This document shows positions 42,091-50,205 of a stretch of DNA of 64,000 bases, in pieces (the first letter of the stretch is position 1; every line of letters starts with the position of its first letter). The notes beneath the pieces are model-generated. The model was not told the origin of the DNA. It saw only the letters and a program-made list of their open reading frames with translations, and searched no databases. Position numbers and translations under genes: made by a program. This DNA is from Lysobacter_K koreensis (GTDB taxonomy: Bacteria; Pseudomonadota; Gammaproteobacteria; Xanthomonadales; Xanthomonadaceae): positions 186,001 to 250,000 of the forward strand of contig NZ_JBHTIH010000004.1 of the NCBI RefSeq assembly GCF_042677045.1, given 5' to 3'.

Positions 42091-43182
42091 TCAGCCCGGC
42101 ACGGCCTGCGCCTGCACCAGCCGCTCCATCAGGCGCGCGAGCGTCACCACGTCCTGGTGGTTGTGCTCGGCCACCCGCCGCAGGTTGCGGGCCGGGCCGC
42201 CGCGCAGAAACGACAGCCACGCCGCCGGCGCCTCCGAGCCGGGCAGGTCGTCGTCGCGCACGATCTTCAGCAGCTCGCGTTCGATCGTCGCCAGCCGGCA
42301 GTTCTCCCACACTCCGCGGTAACGGCGCCGGGTCGGGAACAGCAGGTCGACGTGGTCGAGCGCCGAGATCGGGCAGGCCATGCGCGCCAGCCGGTAACGC
42401 GTCTTCAGCAGCGGCGAGTCGTAGCAGCGGCCGTTGTAGCTGGACAGCACCGTGCCCGGCGCCAGCCAGCCGGCGAACGCGCGCAGCATCGCCGGCTCCG
42501 CGGCCATCGTGGTGATCAGCAACTGGCGGATGCGCAGGCCGTCGCCACGCTGCGGGTCGTGGTGCCAGTCCGCCGCGCCGATCATGAACGCGCGCGTGCC
42601 GGTGCCGCCGGCCAGGCCGGTGGTCTCGGTGTCGAAGAACAGCAGCGCGCGCGGGTCGACCGCCTCGCCGTCGCGCTTGGCGAACGCGAGCGACAGCGCG
42701 GTGGCGGGGGCGGGATACGGCAGGTGGGTTTCGATCAGGCGCAGGCCGGGGGCGACTTCCTCGCCGGGCAGGGCGCGGTCGAGCGGGCCGCGCGACACCA
42801 GCGGAACGACCTTGCGTTCACGCACGCCGAGCAGGCGACGCAGCGATTCGATCGAGGCTTTGGCTCCCTCCCTTTCGCGTGGCGAAGGGGGTGATGAGTC
42901 GCGCTTACGAACTGCCAGTGGCAGTTCGTGCGACGAAGAACGTCCGGCAGGACCGGAGGGTTGGGGAGGGGTGCTCTGGCTCAGCTGTACGCCGTCCTCC
43001 GAACAACCCCTCCCCAACCCTCCCCTTCCGCAAGCGGAAAGAGAGGGAGCTGATGCCGTTCCATCTTTCGAGATCGGATTGGATTGGGGGACCGGCGGCA
43101 CCACCGTGCGCAACGAAGCCTGGCTTCCTGCCAGCCCCGCCTGCGAACGCAGCGCGCGCAGTTTCTCCGGCGTCACGCCCAT
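42091..43182 (-). CDS. MrfB/YprB-type DEDD 3'-5' exonuclease with a repeat-encoded insertion
   Basis: RNase H-fold exonuclease of 363 residues. Motif I is LLFFDTETTGLAGGTGTRAF, motif II VLSSYNGRCYDSPLLKTRYR, and motif III EHNHQDVVTLARLMERL, the order of DEDD nucleases in the YprB/MrfB family. In Bacillus subtilis MrfA and MrfB act together in mitomycin C repair. The gene lies directly downstream of an MrfA-like helicase and overlaps it by about 10 bases. Residues about 45-107 (Ser/Pro/Gly/Arg-rich) are encoded by a palindromic repeat at 42862-43050 read in frame, in front of the catalytic domain. Confidence 0.88.
   Translation of the reverse strand: MGVTPEKLRALRSQAGLAGSQASLRTVVPPVPQSNPISKDGTASAPSLSACGRGGLGRGCSEDGVQLSQSTPPQPSGPAGRSSSHELPLAVRKRDSSPPSPREREGAKASIESLRRLLGVRERKVVPLVSRGPLDRALPGEEVAPGLRLIETHLPYPAPATALSLAFAKRDGEAVDPRALLFFDTETTGLAGGTGTRAFMIGAADWHHDPQRGDGLRIRQLLITTMAAEPAMLRAFAGWLAPGTVLSSYNGRCYDSPLLKTRYRLARMACPISALDHVDLLFPTRRRYRGVWENCRLATIERELLKIVRDDDLPGSEAPAAWLSFLRGGPARNLRRVAEHNHQDVVTLARLMERLVQAQAVPG
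42862..43050. repeat. 189-bp palindromic (MITE-like) repeat inside the exonuclease gene
   Basis: Outer ends are inverted repeats: left GGCTCCCTCCCTTTCGCGTG and the reverse complement of the right end AGCTCCCTCTCTTTCCGCTT. Inside lie inverted CCTCCCCAACCCTCCCC and GGAGGGTTGGGGAGGGG stretches. The span I measure (42862-43050) is 189 bases, a multiple of three, and it is translated through without a stop. A single arm of the same family (B) occurs at 47818-47873. Confidence 0.75.
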
Positions 43183-45701
43183 GCCGGGCTCGCGTCGCGC
43201 GATGCGTCGGCTTCGACCAGCAAACCCAGCACCCGCCGCGCCAGCGCCTTCGGCGTCATCGCGTCCTTGTGCTCATCGACCGCGAGCACCGGCCCCACGC
43301 ACGCCGGGCAGCCGGAGCGGCAATCGCAGCGCTCGACCAGCTCGATCGCGCGCCGCACCAGTTCCTCCTGGCGCGTCCACAGCGGCTCGCTCAGGCCGAC
43401 GCCGCCGGGGAAGTTGTCGTACAGGTACACGGTCGGCACGAACTGCCGGCCCTGGTCGAGTTCGATCTCGCCCACCGCGAGCGCATTGCCCTCGACCCCG
43501 CGCAGCTGCCCGCGCCCGCCCGCATCCGCGGTCGCGAACCACGCGCCATCGCCGTTGCCGACCGATTTCTGCAGGTCGCGCGCATCGGCCATCACCGCCA
43601 CCGTCGCGACGATGTGCAGCGCATACGCCGCGCCGAGGAAGCCGTCGAGCGCGTCCTGCCTGGAGCCGAACCACGCCAGCAGCACCGCCTGCGGCAGCTG
43701 CCACCACACCGCGGTGGTGTGCAGCTCCTGGTCGGGCAGGTTCACCGGCCCGTAGCCGATGTTCTCGTGGGTGTAGTAGCGGATCTTCTTGTAGCCGGCC
43801 ACCCGCCGCACCACGTGCACCTCGCCGTGATGCGCATCGCCGCGCCCGGCGCCGCCACCGTCGAAGCGCTCCAGCACCTTGAGCTTGGTGTAGTCGATCG
43901 AGTCGGTGTAGTAGTCCACGCGCGTGCGCGTCACGAACGCCTTGCGCCCCTCCCAGTCGAGCCGCTCGACCTGGTACGGCGTCGACTGCACCATGTGGAT
44001 CGCGCCTTCGTACAGGGTCAGCGCCGCGGCCGAGTAGTCGACCTCGGCGATGATCACCTGCCGGCCGTCGCTGCGGTCGACCACCACGAAGTTGCCGTCG
44101 GCGACCGAGCGCAGCGACACCGCGTTGGCCGGGTAACTGTCGGCGATCCACTCCCAGCGCTCGCCCTCGCGGTGCACGACCTCGGTCTCGGCCAGCGCCT
44201 CCAGGTACACCTCGGGCTCGATCGGCCCGAACAGCTCGCGCACGGTGAACGGCAACTCGAACGCGGCGCAGCGGATGTGGTCGAACAGGATCAGCGGCTG
44301 GTCCGGCGCGGTGCGCGCGTGCTCCGGCGGCGCGTCGGCGAAGAAGTCCGGGTGCCGCACCACGTACTGGTCGAGCGGCTGCGAGTTCGCGACCAGCACG
44401 CCCAGGCTCGGCTTCTGCCGGCGGCCCGCGCGGCCGAAGCGCTGCCACGTCGCCGCGACCGTGCCCGGGTAGCCGTTGAGCACGACCACGTCCAGCGAGC
44501 CGATGTCGACGCCCAGCTCCAATGCGGACGTGCTGATGATCCCGTCGATGCGGCCGTCGCGCATGTCGCGCTCGGCCGCGCGGCGCTCGGTCGGCAGGTA
44601 GCCGCCACGGTAGGCACGAATGCGCGCCGGCTTGCGCGGGTCGTGGTCGAACACGTCCTTGAGGTACTTGGTCAGCACCTCGACCATCAGCCGCGACTGC
44701 GCGAACACCAGCGTCTTCAAGCCGGACTTGATCGCGATCCGCGCGATGCGGTTGCTCTGCGAGCGCGCCGACGCGCGCAGGCCGAGGTCGGCGTTGACCA
44801 CCGGCGGGTTCCACAGCAGCACGTGCTTGTCGCCGGTCGGCGCGCCGGATTCGGTGATCGCGTGCACGGCGTCCTCGATCAGCGCCTGCGCGTGCTCGCG
44901 CGGGTTGCCGATCGTCGCCGAGCACAGGATGAACTGCGGCCGCACGCCGTAGAACGCGCAGATGCGCTTGAGCCGGCGCAGCACGTTGGTGACGTGGCTG
45001 CCGAATACACCTCTGTACGTGTGGATTTCGTCGATCACCACGTAGCGCAGGTTCTCGAAGAACTGCGCCCACTTGGTGTGATGCGGCAGGATCGCCTGGT
45101 GCAGCATGTCCGGGTTGCTGACCACGATGTCGCCGTTCAGGCGGATCGCCTGGCGCGCATCGCCGGGGGTGTCGCCGTCGAAGGTGAACGCCTTGACTCC
45201 GAGTTCGCCGGCGCGGTTGAGCTCCAGCAGCTCGGCCACCTGGTCCTGCGCCAGCGCCTTGGTCGGGAACAGGTACAGCGCCTTCGCCCGCGACGTCATC
45301 GCCGCGGCGACCACCGGCAGCGTGTAGCACAGCGACTTGCCCGACGCGGTCGGGGTGACGATCGCGACATGCTCGCCGCGCTGCGCCGCGTCCCACGCCT
45401 GCGCCTGGTGGCGGTAGAGCCGGTCGATGCCGCGCGCGCGCAATGCCGCCTTCAGGTTCTCCGGCACGTCGTCGGGAATTGGCGCGTACAAGCCTTCGCG
45501 CCCGGGAATCATGAAGCTGCCGGTGATGCGGTCCGCATACCGCCGCGACAGCGCCTGCGTCAGCGCCGCGCCGTCGCCGCGGACGATCGCGCCGCCGTCG
45601 CGAACCGAGCCCGGCACCGCCGGATACGCGTTGCCCGCGGCGTCGCCGCCCTCGGCGTTTCCTTCTTGAGCTTGCCGCGCGAGTGCCTGTCCCGGTGCCA
45701 T
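43173..45701 (-). CDS. MrfA/YprA-type DEAD/DEAH-box helicase
   Basis: Superfamily 2 helicase of 842 residues. Motif I is IVTPTASGKSLCYTLPVV, motif II VVIDEIHTYRGVFGSHV (DEIH), motif III LCSATIGNPREH, and the C-terminal helicase part has LVFAQSRLMVEVLTKYL and WQRFGRAGRRQKPSL. The last segment is a DUF1998-type zinc domain with four cysteines in CDCRSGCPACVGP. This is the architecture of MrfA of Bacillus subtilis (YprA), which works with MrfB. The start at 45701 has AAGGGGA just upstream; the open frame continues much further but is not coding. The exonuclease gene follows with overlap. Confidence 0.93.
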   Translation of the reverse strand: MAPGQALARQAQEGNAEGGDAAGNAYPAVPGSVRDGGAIVRGDGAALTQALSRRYADRITGSFMIPGREGLYAPIPDDVPENLKAALRARGIDRLYRHQAQAWDAAQRGEHVAIVTPTASGKSLCYTLPVVAAAMTSRAKALYLFPTKALAQDQVAELLELNRAGELGVKAFTFDGDTPGDARQAIRLNGDIVVSNPDMLHQAILPHHTKWAQFFENLRYVVIDEIHTYRGVFGSHVTNVLRRLKRICAFYGVRPQFILCSATIGNPREHAQALIEDAVHAITESGAPTGDKHVLLWNPPVVNADLGLRASARSQSNRIARIAIKSGLKTLVFAQSRLMVEVLTKYLKDVFDHDPRKPARIRAYRGGYLPTERRAAERDMRDGRIDGIISTSALELGVDIGSLDVVVLNGYPGTVAATWQRFGRAGRRQKPSLGVLVANSQPLDQYVVRHPDFFADAPPEHARTAPDQPLILFDHIRCAAFELPFTVRELFGPIEPEVYLEALAETEVVHREGERWEWIADSYPANAVSLRSVADGNFVVVDRSDGRQVIIAEVDYSAAALTLYEGAIHMVQSTPYQVERLDWEGRKAFVTRTRVDYYTDSIDYTKLKVLERFDGGGAGRGDAHHGEVHVVRRVAGYKKIRYYTHENIGYGPVNLPDQELHTTAVWWQLPQAVLLAWFGSRQDALDGFLGAAYALHIVATVAVMADARDLQKSVGNGDGAWFATADAGGRGQLRGVEGNALAVGEIELDQGRQFVPTVYLYDNFPGGVGLSEPLWTRQEELVRRAIELVERCDCRSGCPACVGPVLAVDEHKDAMTPKALARRVLGLLVEADASRDASPAWA

Positions 45702-45836
45702 CTGCGTCCCCTTGATTCTGAGGAGCGCAGTGGGCCCGATCCGCGTCGCAGCCTGTGAGACTGGCGATGCGACCCCGTCGCGGGCGGCCCGGGCCCTAAA
45801 ATGGCCCGTCCATCCCGATCTGCAGCCTGGCCCCGC

Positions 45837-47510
45837 ATGCTCCGACTGACCGACATCAAGCTGCCGCTCGATCACCCGGAGGCCGCGCTCACCGACGCGA
45901 TCCTGGCGCGGCTCGGGATCGGCGCGGGCGACCTGGTCGGCTACACGGTCGCCAAGCGCAGCTACGACGCGCGCAAGCGCGGCGGGATCGTGCTGATCTA
46001 TTCGGTCGACGTGGACACGCCGCGCGAGGCGGAGCTGTTGCGTCGGGCGCAGGCCGCCGTCGCGGGACCGTCGCCGGCAGCGAACAAGGTCGCGCCGACC
46101 CCGGACACCTCCTACAAATTCGTCGCCCGCGCGCCGGCGAGCCTGCCGCTGCGGCCGCTGGTGATCGGGATGGGCCCGTGCGGGCTGTTCGCCGGGCTGG
46201 TGCTGGCGCAGATGGGGTTCCGGCCGATCATCCTCGAGCGCGGCAAGGCGGTGCGCGAGCGCACGGTCGACACGTTCGGGCTGTGGCGCAAGAAGGTGCT
46301 CAACCCGGAATCGAACGTGCAGTTCGGCGAGGGTGGGGCGGGCACGTTCTCCGACGGCAAGCTCTACAGCCAGATCAGCGACAAGCACCACCACGGCCGC
46401 AAGGTGCTGACCGAGTTCGTCGCCGCCGGCGCGCCGGAGGAGATTCTCTACGTCAGCAAGCCGCACATCGGCACGTTCCGCCTGGTCGGCATGGTCGAGG
46501 AAATGCGCGCGACGATCGAGGCGCTCGGCGGCGAGATCCGTTTCTCCAGCCGCGTCGACGACGTGCTGGTCGAGACCGATGCCGCCGGCAGCCGCCACGT
46601 GCGCGGGGTGACGCTGGCGAACGGCGACGAACTGCGCGCCGACCACGTGGTGATGGCGCTGGGCCACAGCGCGCGCGACACGTTCGCGATGCTGCACGCG
46701 CGCGGCGTGTTCGTCGAAGCCAAGCCTTTTTCGATCGGTTTCCGCATCGAGCACCCGCAATCGCTGATCGACCAGGCACGTTTCGGGCCGCAGGCCGGGC
46801 ACCCGCTGCTCGGCGCGGCCGACTACAAGCTGGTGCACCACTGCCGCAACGGACGCTCGGTCTACAGCTTCTGCATGTGCCCGGGCGGCACCGTGGTCGC
46901 GGCCGCGAGCGAGCCCGGGCGCGTGGTCACCAACGGCATGAGCCAGTACTCGCGCAACGAGCGCAACGCCAACGCGGCGATCGTGTGCGGGATCACGCCG
47001 GAGGACTACGCGGAGTATGGCGACGGCCCGCTCGCCGGCATCGCGCTGCAGCGGCACTGGGAGTCGCTCGCGTTCGAGCTCGGCGGTGGCGAGTACGAGG
47101 CGCCGGGGCAGCTGGTCGGAGATTTCATCGGCAACGTCGTGTCGCAGGCGTTCGGCGCGGTGCAGCCGTCGTACACCCCGGGCGTGCGCCTGGGCAGCCT
47201 CGACGCGTCGCTGCCGCGCTACGCGATCGACGCGATCCGCGAGGCGTTGCCGGCGTTCGACAAGCAGATCAAGGGCTTCGCGATGAGTGATGCGGTGCTG
47301 ACCGGGGTCGAGACCCGGACCTCGTCGCCGGTGCGCATCACCCGCGGCGTCGACGGCCACAGCCTCAACACGCGCGGGCTGTTCCCGGCCGGCGAAGGCG
47401 CGGGCTACGCCGGCGGCATCCTGTCGGCCGGCGTCGACGGCATCAAGACCGCCGAGGCGGTGGCGCTGAGCATCATGGCCGGCGTGTCGCGCGCGACCGC
47501 GAGTGCGTGA
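45837..47510 (+). CDS. FAD-dependent dehydrogenase (COG2509-like)
   Basis: Flavoprotein of 557 residues. The N-terminus (MLRLTDIKLPLDHPEAALTD) is a small domain of the family. The FAD site is PLVIGMGPCGLFAGLVLAQM, and conserved blocks are LNPESNVQFGEGGAGTFSDG, ADHVVMALGHSARDTFAMLH, YSFCMCPGGTVVAAASEPGR, the C-terminal GYAGGILSAGVDGIKTAEAV and the GVETRTSSPVRITR segment. The reaction is unknown. ATG 45801 in the same frame is an alternative, but the family begins at 45837. A TAAAAT -10-like box lies at 45797-45802. The DUF938 gene follows. Confidence 0.88.
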   Translation: MLRLTDIKLPLDHPEAALTDAILARLGIGAGDLVGYTVAKRSYDARKRGGIVLIYSVDVDTPREAELLRRAQAAVAGPSPAANKVAPTPDTSYKFVARAPASLPLRPLVIGMGPCGLFAGLVLAQMGFRPIILERGKAVRERTVDTFGLWRKKVLNPESNVQFGEGGAGTFSDGKLYSQISDKHHHGRKVLTEFVAAGAPEEILYVSKPHIGTFRLVGMVEEMRATIEALGGEIRFSSRVDDVLVETDAAGSRHVRGVTLANGDELRADHVVMALGHSARDTFAMLHARGVFVEAKPFSIGFRIEHPQSLIDQARFGPQAGHPLLGAADYKLVHHCRNGRSVYSFCMCPGGTVVAAASEPGRVVTNGMSQYSRNERNANAAIVCGITPEDYAEYGDGPLAGIALQRHWESLAFELGGGEYEAPGQLVGDFIGNVVSQAFGAVQPSYTPGVRLGSLDASLPRYAIDAIREALPAFDKQIKGFAMSDAVLTGVETRTSSPVRITRGVDGHSLNTRGLFPAGEGAGYAGGILSAGVDGIKTAEAVALSIMAGVSRATASA

Positions 47511-47520
47511 GCGCGACGGC

Positions 47521-48192
47521 ATGAGCGACAAACCGTTCTCGCCCTCGTGCGAACGCAACCGCGAGCCGATCCTGGCGGTGCTGCGGCAGCACTTCGCCGA
47601 TCGCCAGCGGGTGCTGGAGATCGGCAGCGGCACCGGCCAGCACGCGGTGTACTTCGCCGCGGCGATGCCGTGGCTGCAATGGCAGTGCTCGGATCGCGTG
47701 GAGTACTTGCCGGGGATCCGCGCCTGGCTGGACGAGGCGCAACTGGCGAACACGCCGGCGCCGATCGAACTGGACGTGGCGACGGGGCCTTGGCCTTGCG
47801 TCGATGCCGATGGTTCGCGTGACCCCTCCCCAGCCCTCCCCTCTCCCCTAGGGGGACAAGGGAGGGAGCTCCAGCGGTTCGACGCGGTGTTCAGCGCCAA
47901 CACCCTGCACATCATGGGCTGGGCTGAGGTCGAGGCGTGCTTCGCCGGTCTCGACGCGGTGCTGGCCGACGACGCGACATTGGTCGTGTACGGGCCGTTC
48001 AACTACGCCGGCGCCTACACCAGCGACAGCAACCGCGAGTTCGACGGCTGGTTGCAGGCGCGCGACCCGCGTTCGCGGATCCGCGATTTCGAGGCGGTCG
48101 ATGCGCTGGCGCGGTCGATCGGACTGCAACTGGTCGAAGACGTGGCGATGCCGGCCAACAACCGTTGCCCGGTCTGGCGGCGGCAGTCGTAG
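47521..48192 (+). CDS. DUF938 SAM-dependent methyltransferase-like protein
   Basis: A 223-residue class I methyltransferase-like protein. It starts PFSPSCERNREPILAVLRQH and has the SAM motif QRVLEIGSGTGQHAVYFAAA, then FSANTLHIMGWAEVEACFAG and YGPFNYAGAYTSDSNREFDG, all typical of DUF938. Residues about 98-117 (DGSRDPSPALPSPLGGQGRE) are not part of the family and come from a palindromic repeat read in frame. The TAG stop is the first part of another repeat. The gene starts 11 bases after the FAD dehydrogenase stop. The substrate is unknown. Confidence 0.88.
   Translation: MSDKPFSPSCERNREPILAVLRQHFADRQRVLEIGSGTGQHAVYFAAAMPWLQWQCSDRVEYLPGIRAWLDEAQLANTPAPIELDVATGPWPCVDADGSRDPSPALPSPLGGQGRELQRFDAVFSANTLHIMGWAEVEACFAGLDAVLADDATLVVYGPFNYAGAYTSDSNREFDGWLQARDPRSRIRDFEAVDALARSIGLQLVEDVAMPANNRCPVWRRQS
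47818..47873. repeat. family B palindromic repeat inside the DUF938 gene
   Basis: ACCCCTCCCCAGCCCTCCCC, then TCTCCCCTAGGGGGACAAGG and GAGGGAGCTCC. It matches one arm of the 42862-43050 element (ACCCCTCCCCAACCCTCCCC ... GAGAGGGAGCT). It is translated as DPSPALPSPLGGQGRELQ. Confidence 0.8.
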
Positions 48193-48260
48193 GGTGGATT
48201 AGCCGCGCAGCGGCGTGACCCACCACCGCGCCGGGATGGAGCGGGCGATGACGGGTATCG
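48190..48260. repeat. intergenic repeat starting at the DUF938 stop codon
   Basis: GTAGGGTGGATTAGCCGCGC followed by AGCGGCGTGACCCACC, then a second part with CGGGTATCGCTGCGCTCAAC. It is the GTAGGGTGG...CCACC kind of xanthomonad repeat. Its TAG is the stop codon of the preceding gene. Confidence 0.7.
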
Positions 48261-48368
48261 CTGCGCTCAACCCGTCCTGCGAGGGCTGAGGACGCCGCCG
48301 CGGCTGAACGAGTCAGTCAGCGGCGGCGCCTCCGGCCCCGATTCAGCCAGCCGGGTGCGTGCCGCGCG

Positions 48369-48374
48369 TATCCT
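48369..48374 (+). promoter_or_regulatory. TATCCT box exactly 6 bases before the L,D-transpeptidase ATG
   Basis: Same spacing as at rlmI and rmuC, and no Shine-Dalgarno is visible. A leaderless transcript is inferred. Confidence 0.4.
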
Positions 48375-48380
48375 GCGGCC

Positions 48381-49190
48381 ATGATTCGCAACTTCTTCAC
48401 GGCATTCGTGCTGGCCGCGGCCTTCACCGCGTGTTCGTCGACCGACTCGCGCCCCGATGTGCAGGTTACGCCCGGGCCGCATGCGCCGGTGGCGAGCACC
48501 GCGGCGCCGGCCGCGCCGGCCGACGCCGTGCTCGAGCAGGTCAGGCGCCTGGCGCCCGACGCCGATCCGGGCGTGCTCGCGCTGGCGCTGGAGGCGCGCG
48601 CGTGTGCGCTGCGCAACGGCGCGGCGCGCGGCACGCGGCTGGCGGTGATCGACTATTCGCGGCCGTCGACGGACAAGCGGCTGTGGGTGTTCGACCTCGA
48701 ACGCAAAGCGCTGCTCCACACCGAGCACGTCGCGCATGGGCGCGGCAGCGGCGAGAACTTCGCGCGCTCCTTCTCCAACCGCGATGGCAGCCACCAGACC
48801 AGCCTCGGCCTGTTCACCACCGCCGAGACCTACGACGGCGGCAACGGCTATTCGCTGCGCATGGACGGGCTGGAGCCGGGCGTCAACGATGCCGCGCGCG
48901 ATCGCCTGATCGTGATGCACGGGGCGCCGTACGTGGACCCGGCGCAGGCACTGCGGCAGGGTCGGCTCGGCCGCAGTTATGGTTGCCCGGCGCTGCGGCC
49001 GCAGGTCGCGCGCGCGGTGATCGACACCCTCAAGCACGACCAGCTGCTGTTCGCCTACTACCCGGACGACGCGTGGCTGGCGGGTTCGCGGTGGTTCGGC
49101 TGCAGCGGCCGCAGTGCCCGCGACATCCTCGCCGCGGCGCGTGGCGACGCCGCCGGCGCTGCCAGCTCGCAGGCCGTCGCCGCGCGCTGA
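48381..49190 (+). CDS. murein L,D-transpeptidase-like lipoprotein
   Basis: Exported 269-residue protein. The signal sequence ends in a lipobox-like FTACSS. The catalytic domain (about 75-225) has LAVIDYSRPSTDKRLWVFDL, HGRGSGENFARSFSNRDGSH and TSLGLFTTAETYDGGNGYSL. The active-site cysteine is in GRSYGCPALRP, with HGAPYVDP before it. This fits the murein L,D-transpeptidase catalytic domain family, which can form 3-3 cross-links or act on peptidoglycan-bound proteins. The Ala-rich C-terminus is probably flexible. A LysR-type gene is convergent just downstream. Confidence 0.87.
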   Translation: MIRNFFTAFVLAAAFTACSSTDSRPDVQVTPGPHAPVASTAAPAAPADAVLEQVRRLAPDADPGVLALALEARACALRNGAARGTRLAVIDYSRPSTDKRLWVFDLERKALLHTEHVAHGRGSGENFARSFSNRDGSHQTSLGLFTTAETYDGGNGYSLRMDGLEPGVNDAARDRLIVMHGAPYVDPAQALRQGRLGRSYGCPALRPQVARAVIDTLKHDQLLFAYYPDDAWLAGSRWFGCSGRSARDILAAARGDAAGAASSQAVAAR

Positions 49191-49214
49191 CCCGGGCCAG
49201 CGCCGCGCCGGCGC

Positions 49215-50126
49215 TTACAGCAACGCCAGGAACGCGACCACCGACGGCGGCCGCGGCCTACCGGCCAGCTCCAGCCGGAACAGCGGCCGCGAGAAATCCT
49301 TGTCAGCCCCGACCCGCACCGTGCGCAGGCGCCCGGTCGCGATCAGGTCGGCGACCACCGCCGCCGGCAGCACCGCCATCCCGGCGCCGTGCGCGACCGC
49401 GTGCGCGATCGCCTCGTTGCTGCCGATTTCGACCTGCCGCTGCGGCGCGATGCCGCGCGCGGCGAGCAGCGCGTCGGCGACCTGGCGGGTGCCGGAACCC
49501 GGTTCGCGCACCAGCCAGGTCTCCCGGTTGAGCGCGGCCGGCGTCGGCCGCCGGCTCGCGCCGCGCGTGGCATCGCCGGCTTCCACGACCTGCAGCGGTT
49601 CGCTGCGCCAAAACGTGGCGACGATGCGCGGGTCGTCGACCGCGCCCTCGACGTACGCCACGTCGAGGCGGCCATCGACGATCGCGCGGCTGGTGTCGCC
49701 GGTGTTGCCAACCTGCAATTCGACCTGCACGTCCGGGAACTGCTGCATGAAGCGGGCGACCAGCGGCGGCAGCCAGTAGCCGGCGACGGTGGTGCTGGCG
49801 CCGACGCGCAGCCAGCCCTTGCGCAGGCCGACCCGGTCGCGCACGTCCTCCAGCGCCAGGCGCTCCATCGCGAAGATCCCGCGCGCGTGCTCGTACAGCG
49901 CCTGGCCGCCGTCGGTCAGGCGCACGCCGCGTCCGGACGAAGTGCCGCTGCCCGCGCCACGCTCGACCAGCGGCAGCGCGAGCTGGTGCTCGAGTTCGCG
50001 CACGCCCTTGGACACCGCCGACTGGGTGACGAACAGCGACTCGGCCGCGCGCGAGAAGCCCTGGTGCTCGACCACGGCGACGAACATGCGCAGCAGGTGC
50101 AGGTTCACGGTATGACCTGAGTTCAT
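49215..50126 (-). CDS. LysR family transcriptional regulator
   Basis: A 303-residue LysR-type regulator. The winged HTH occupies residues about 8-66 (LHLLRMFVAVVEHQGFSRAA, then LFVTQSAVSKGVRELEHQL), and a periplasmic-binding-like effector domain follows (about 95-295), starting KGWLRVGASTTVAGYWLPPL. The start at 50126 (MNSGHTVNLHL) is preferred; ATG 50147 is in the same frame. TATACT at 50142-50137 on the minus strand ends ten bases before the ATG. It is divergent from the YeiH-type exporter with an 80-base gap, the arrangement of YeiE and YeiH in other bacteria, so it probably controls that gene. Confidence 0.92.
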   Translation of the reverse strand: MNSGHTVNLHLLRMFVAVVEHQGFSRAAESLFVTQSAVSKGVRELEHQLALPLVERGAGSGTSSGRGVRLTDGGQALYEHARGIFAMERLALEDVRDRVGLRKGWLRVGASTTVAGYWLPPLVARFMQQFPDVQVELQVGNTGDTSRAIVDGRLDVAYVEGAVDDPRIVATFWRSEPLQVVEAGDATRGASRRPTPAALNRETWLVREPGSGTRQVADALLAARGIAPQRQVEIGSNEAIAHAVAHGAGMAVLPAAVVADLIATGRLRTVRVGADKDFSRPLFRLELAGRPRPPSVVAFLALL

Positions 50127-50205
50127 CGGGGCTTGAAGTATATGCATTGGACTCATCGAGGCCCCGCGTCCACGCTGGCCGCCTTTTCCGCCCCTGGATC
50201 GATCC

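Noticed and set aside
42879..45758. Open frame of about 960 codons antisense to the MrfA-like helicase
   Set aside because: Low-complexity translation, while the minus strand carries all helicase motifs.
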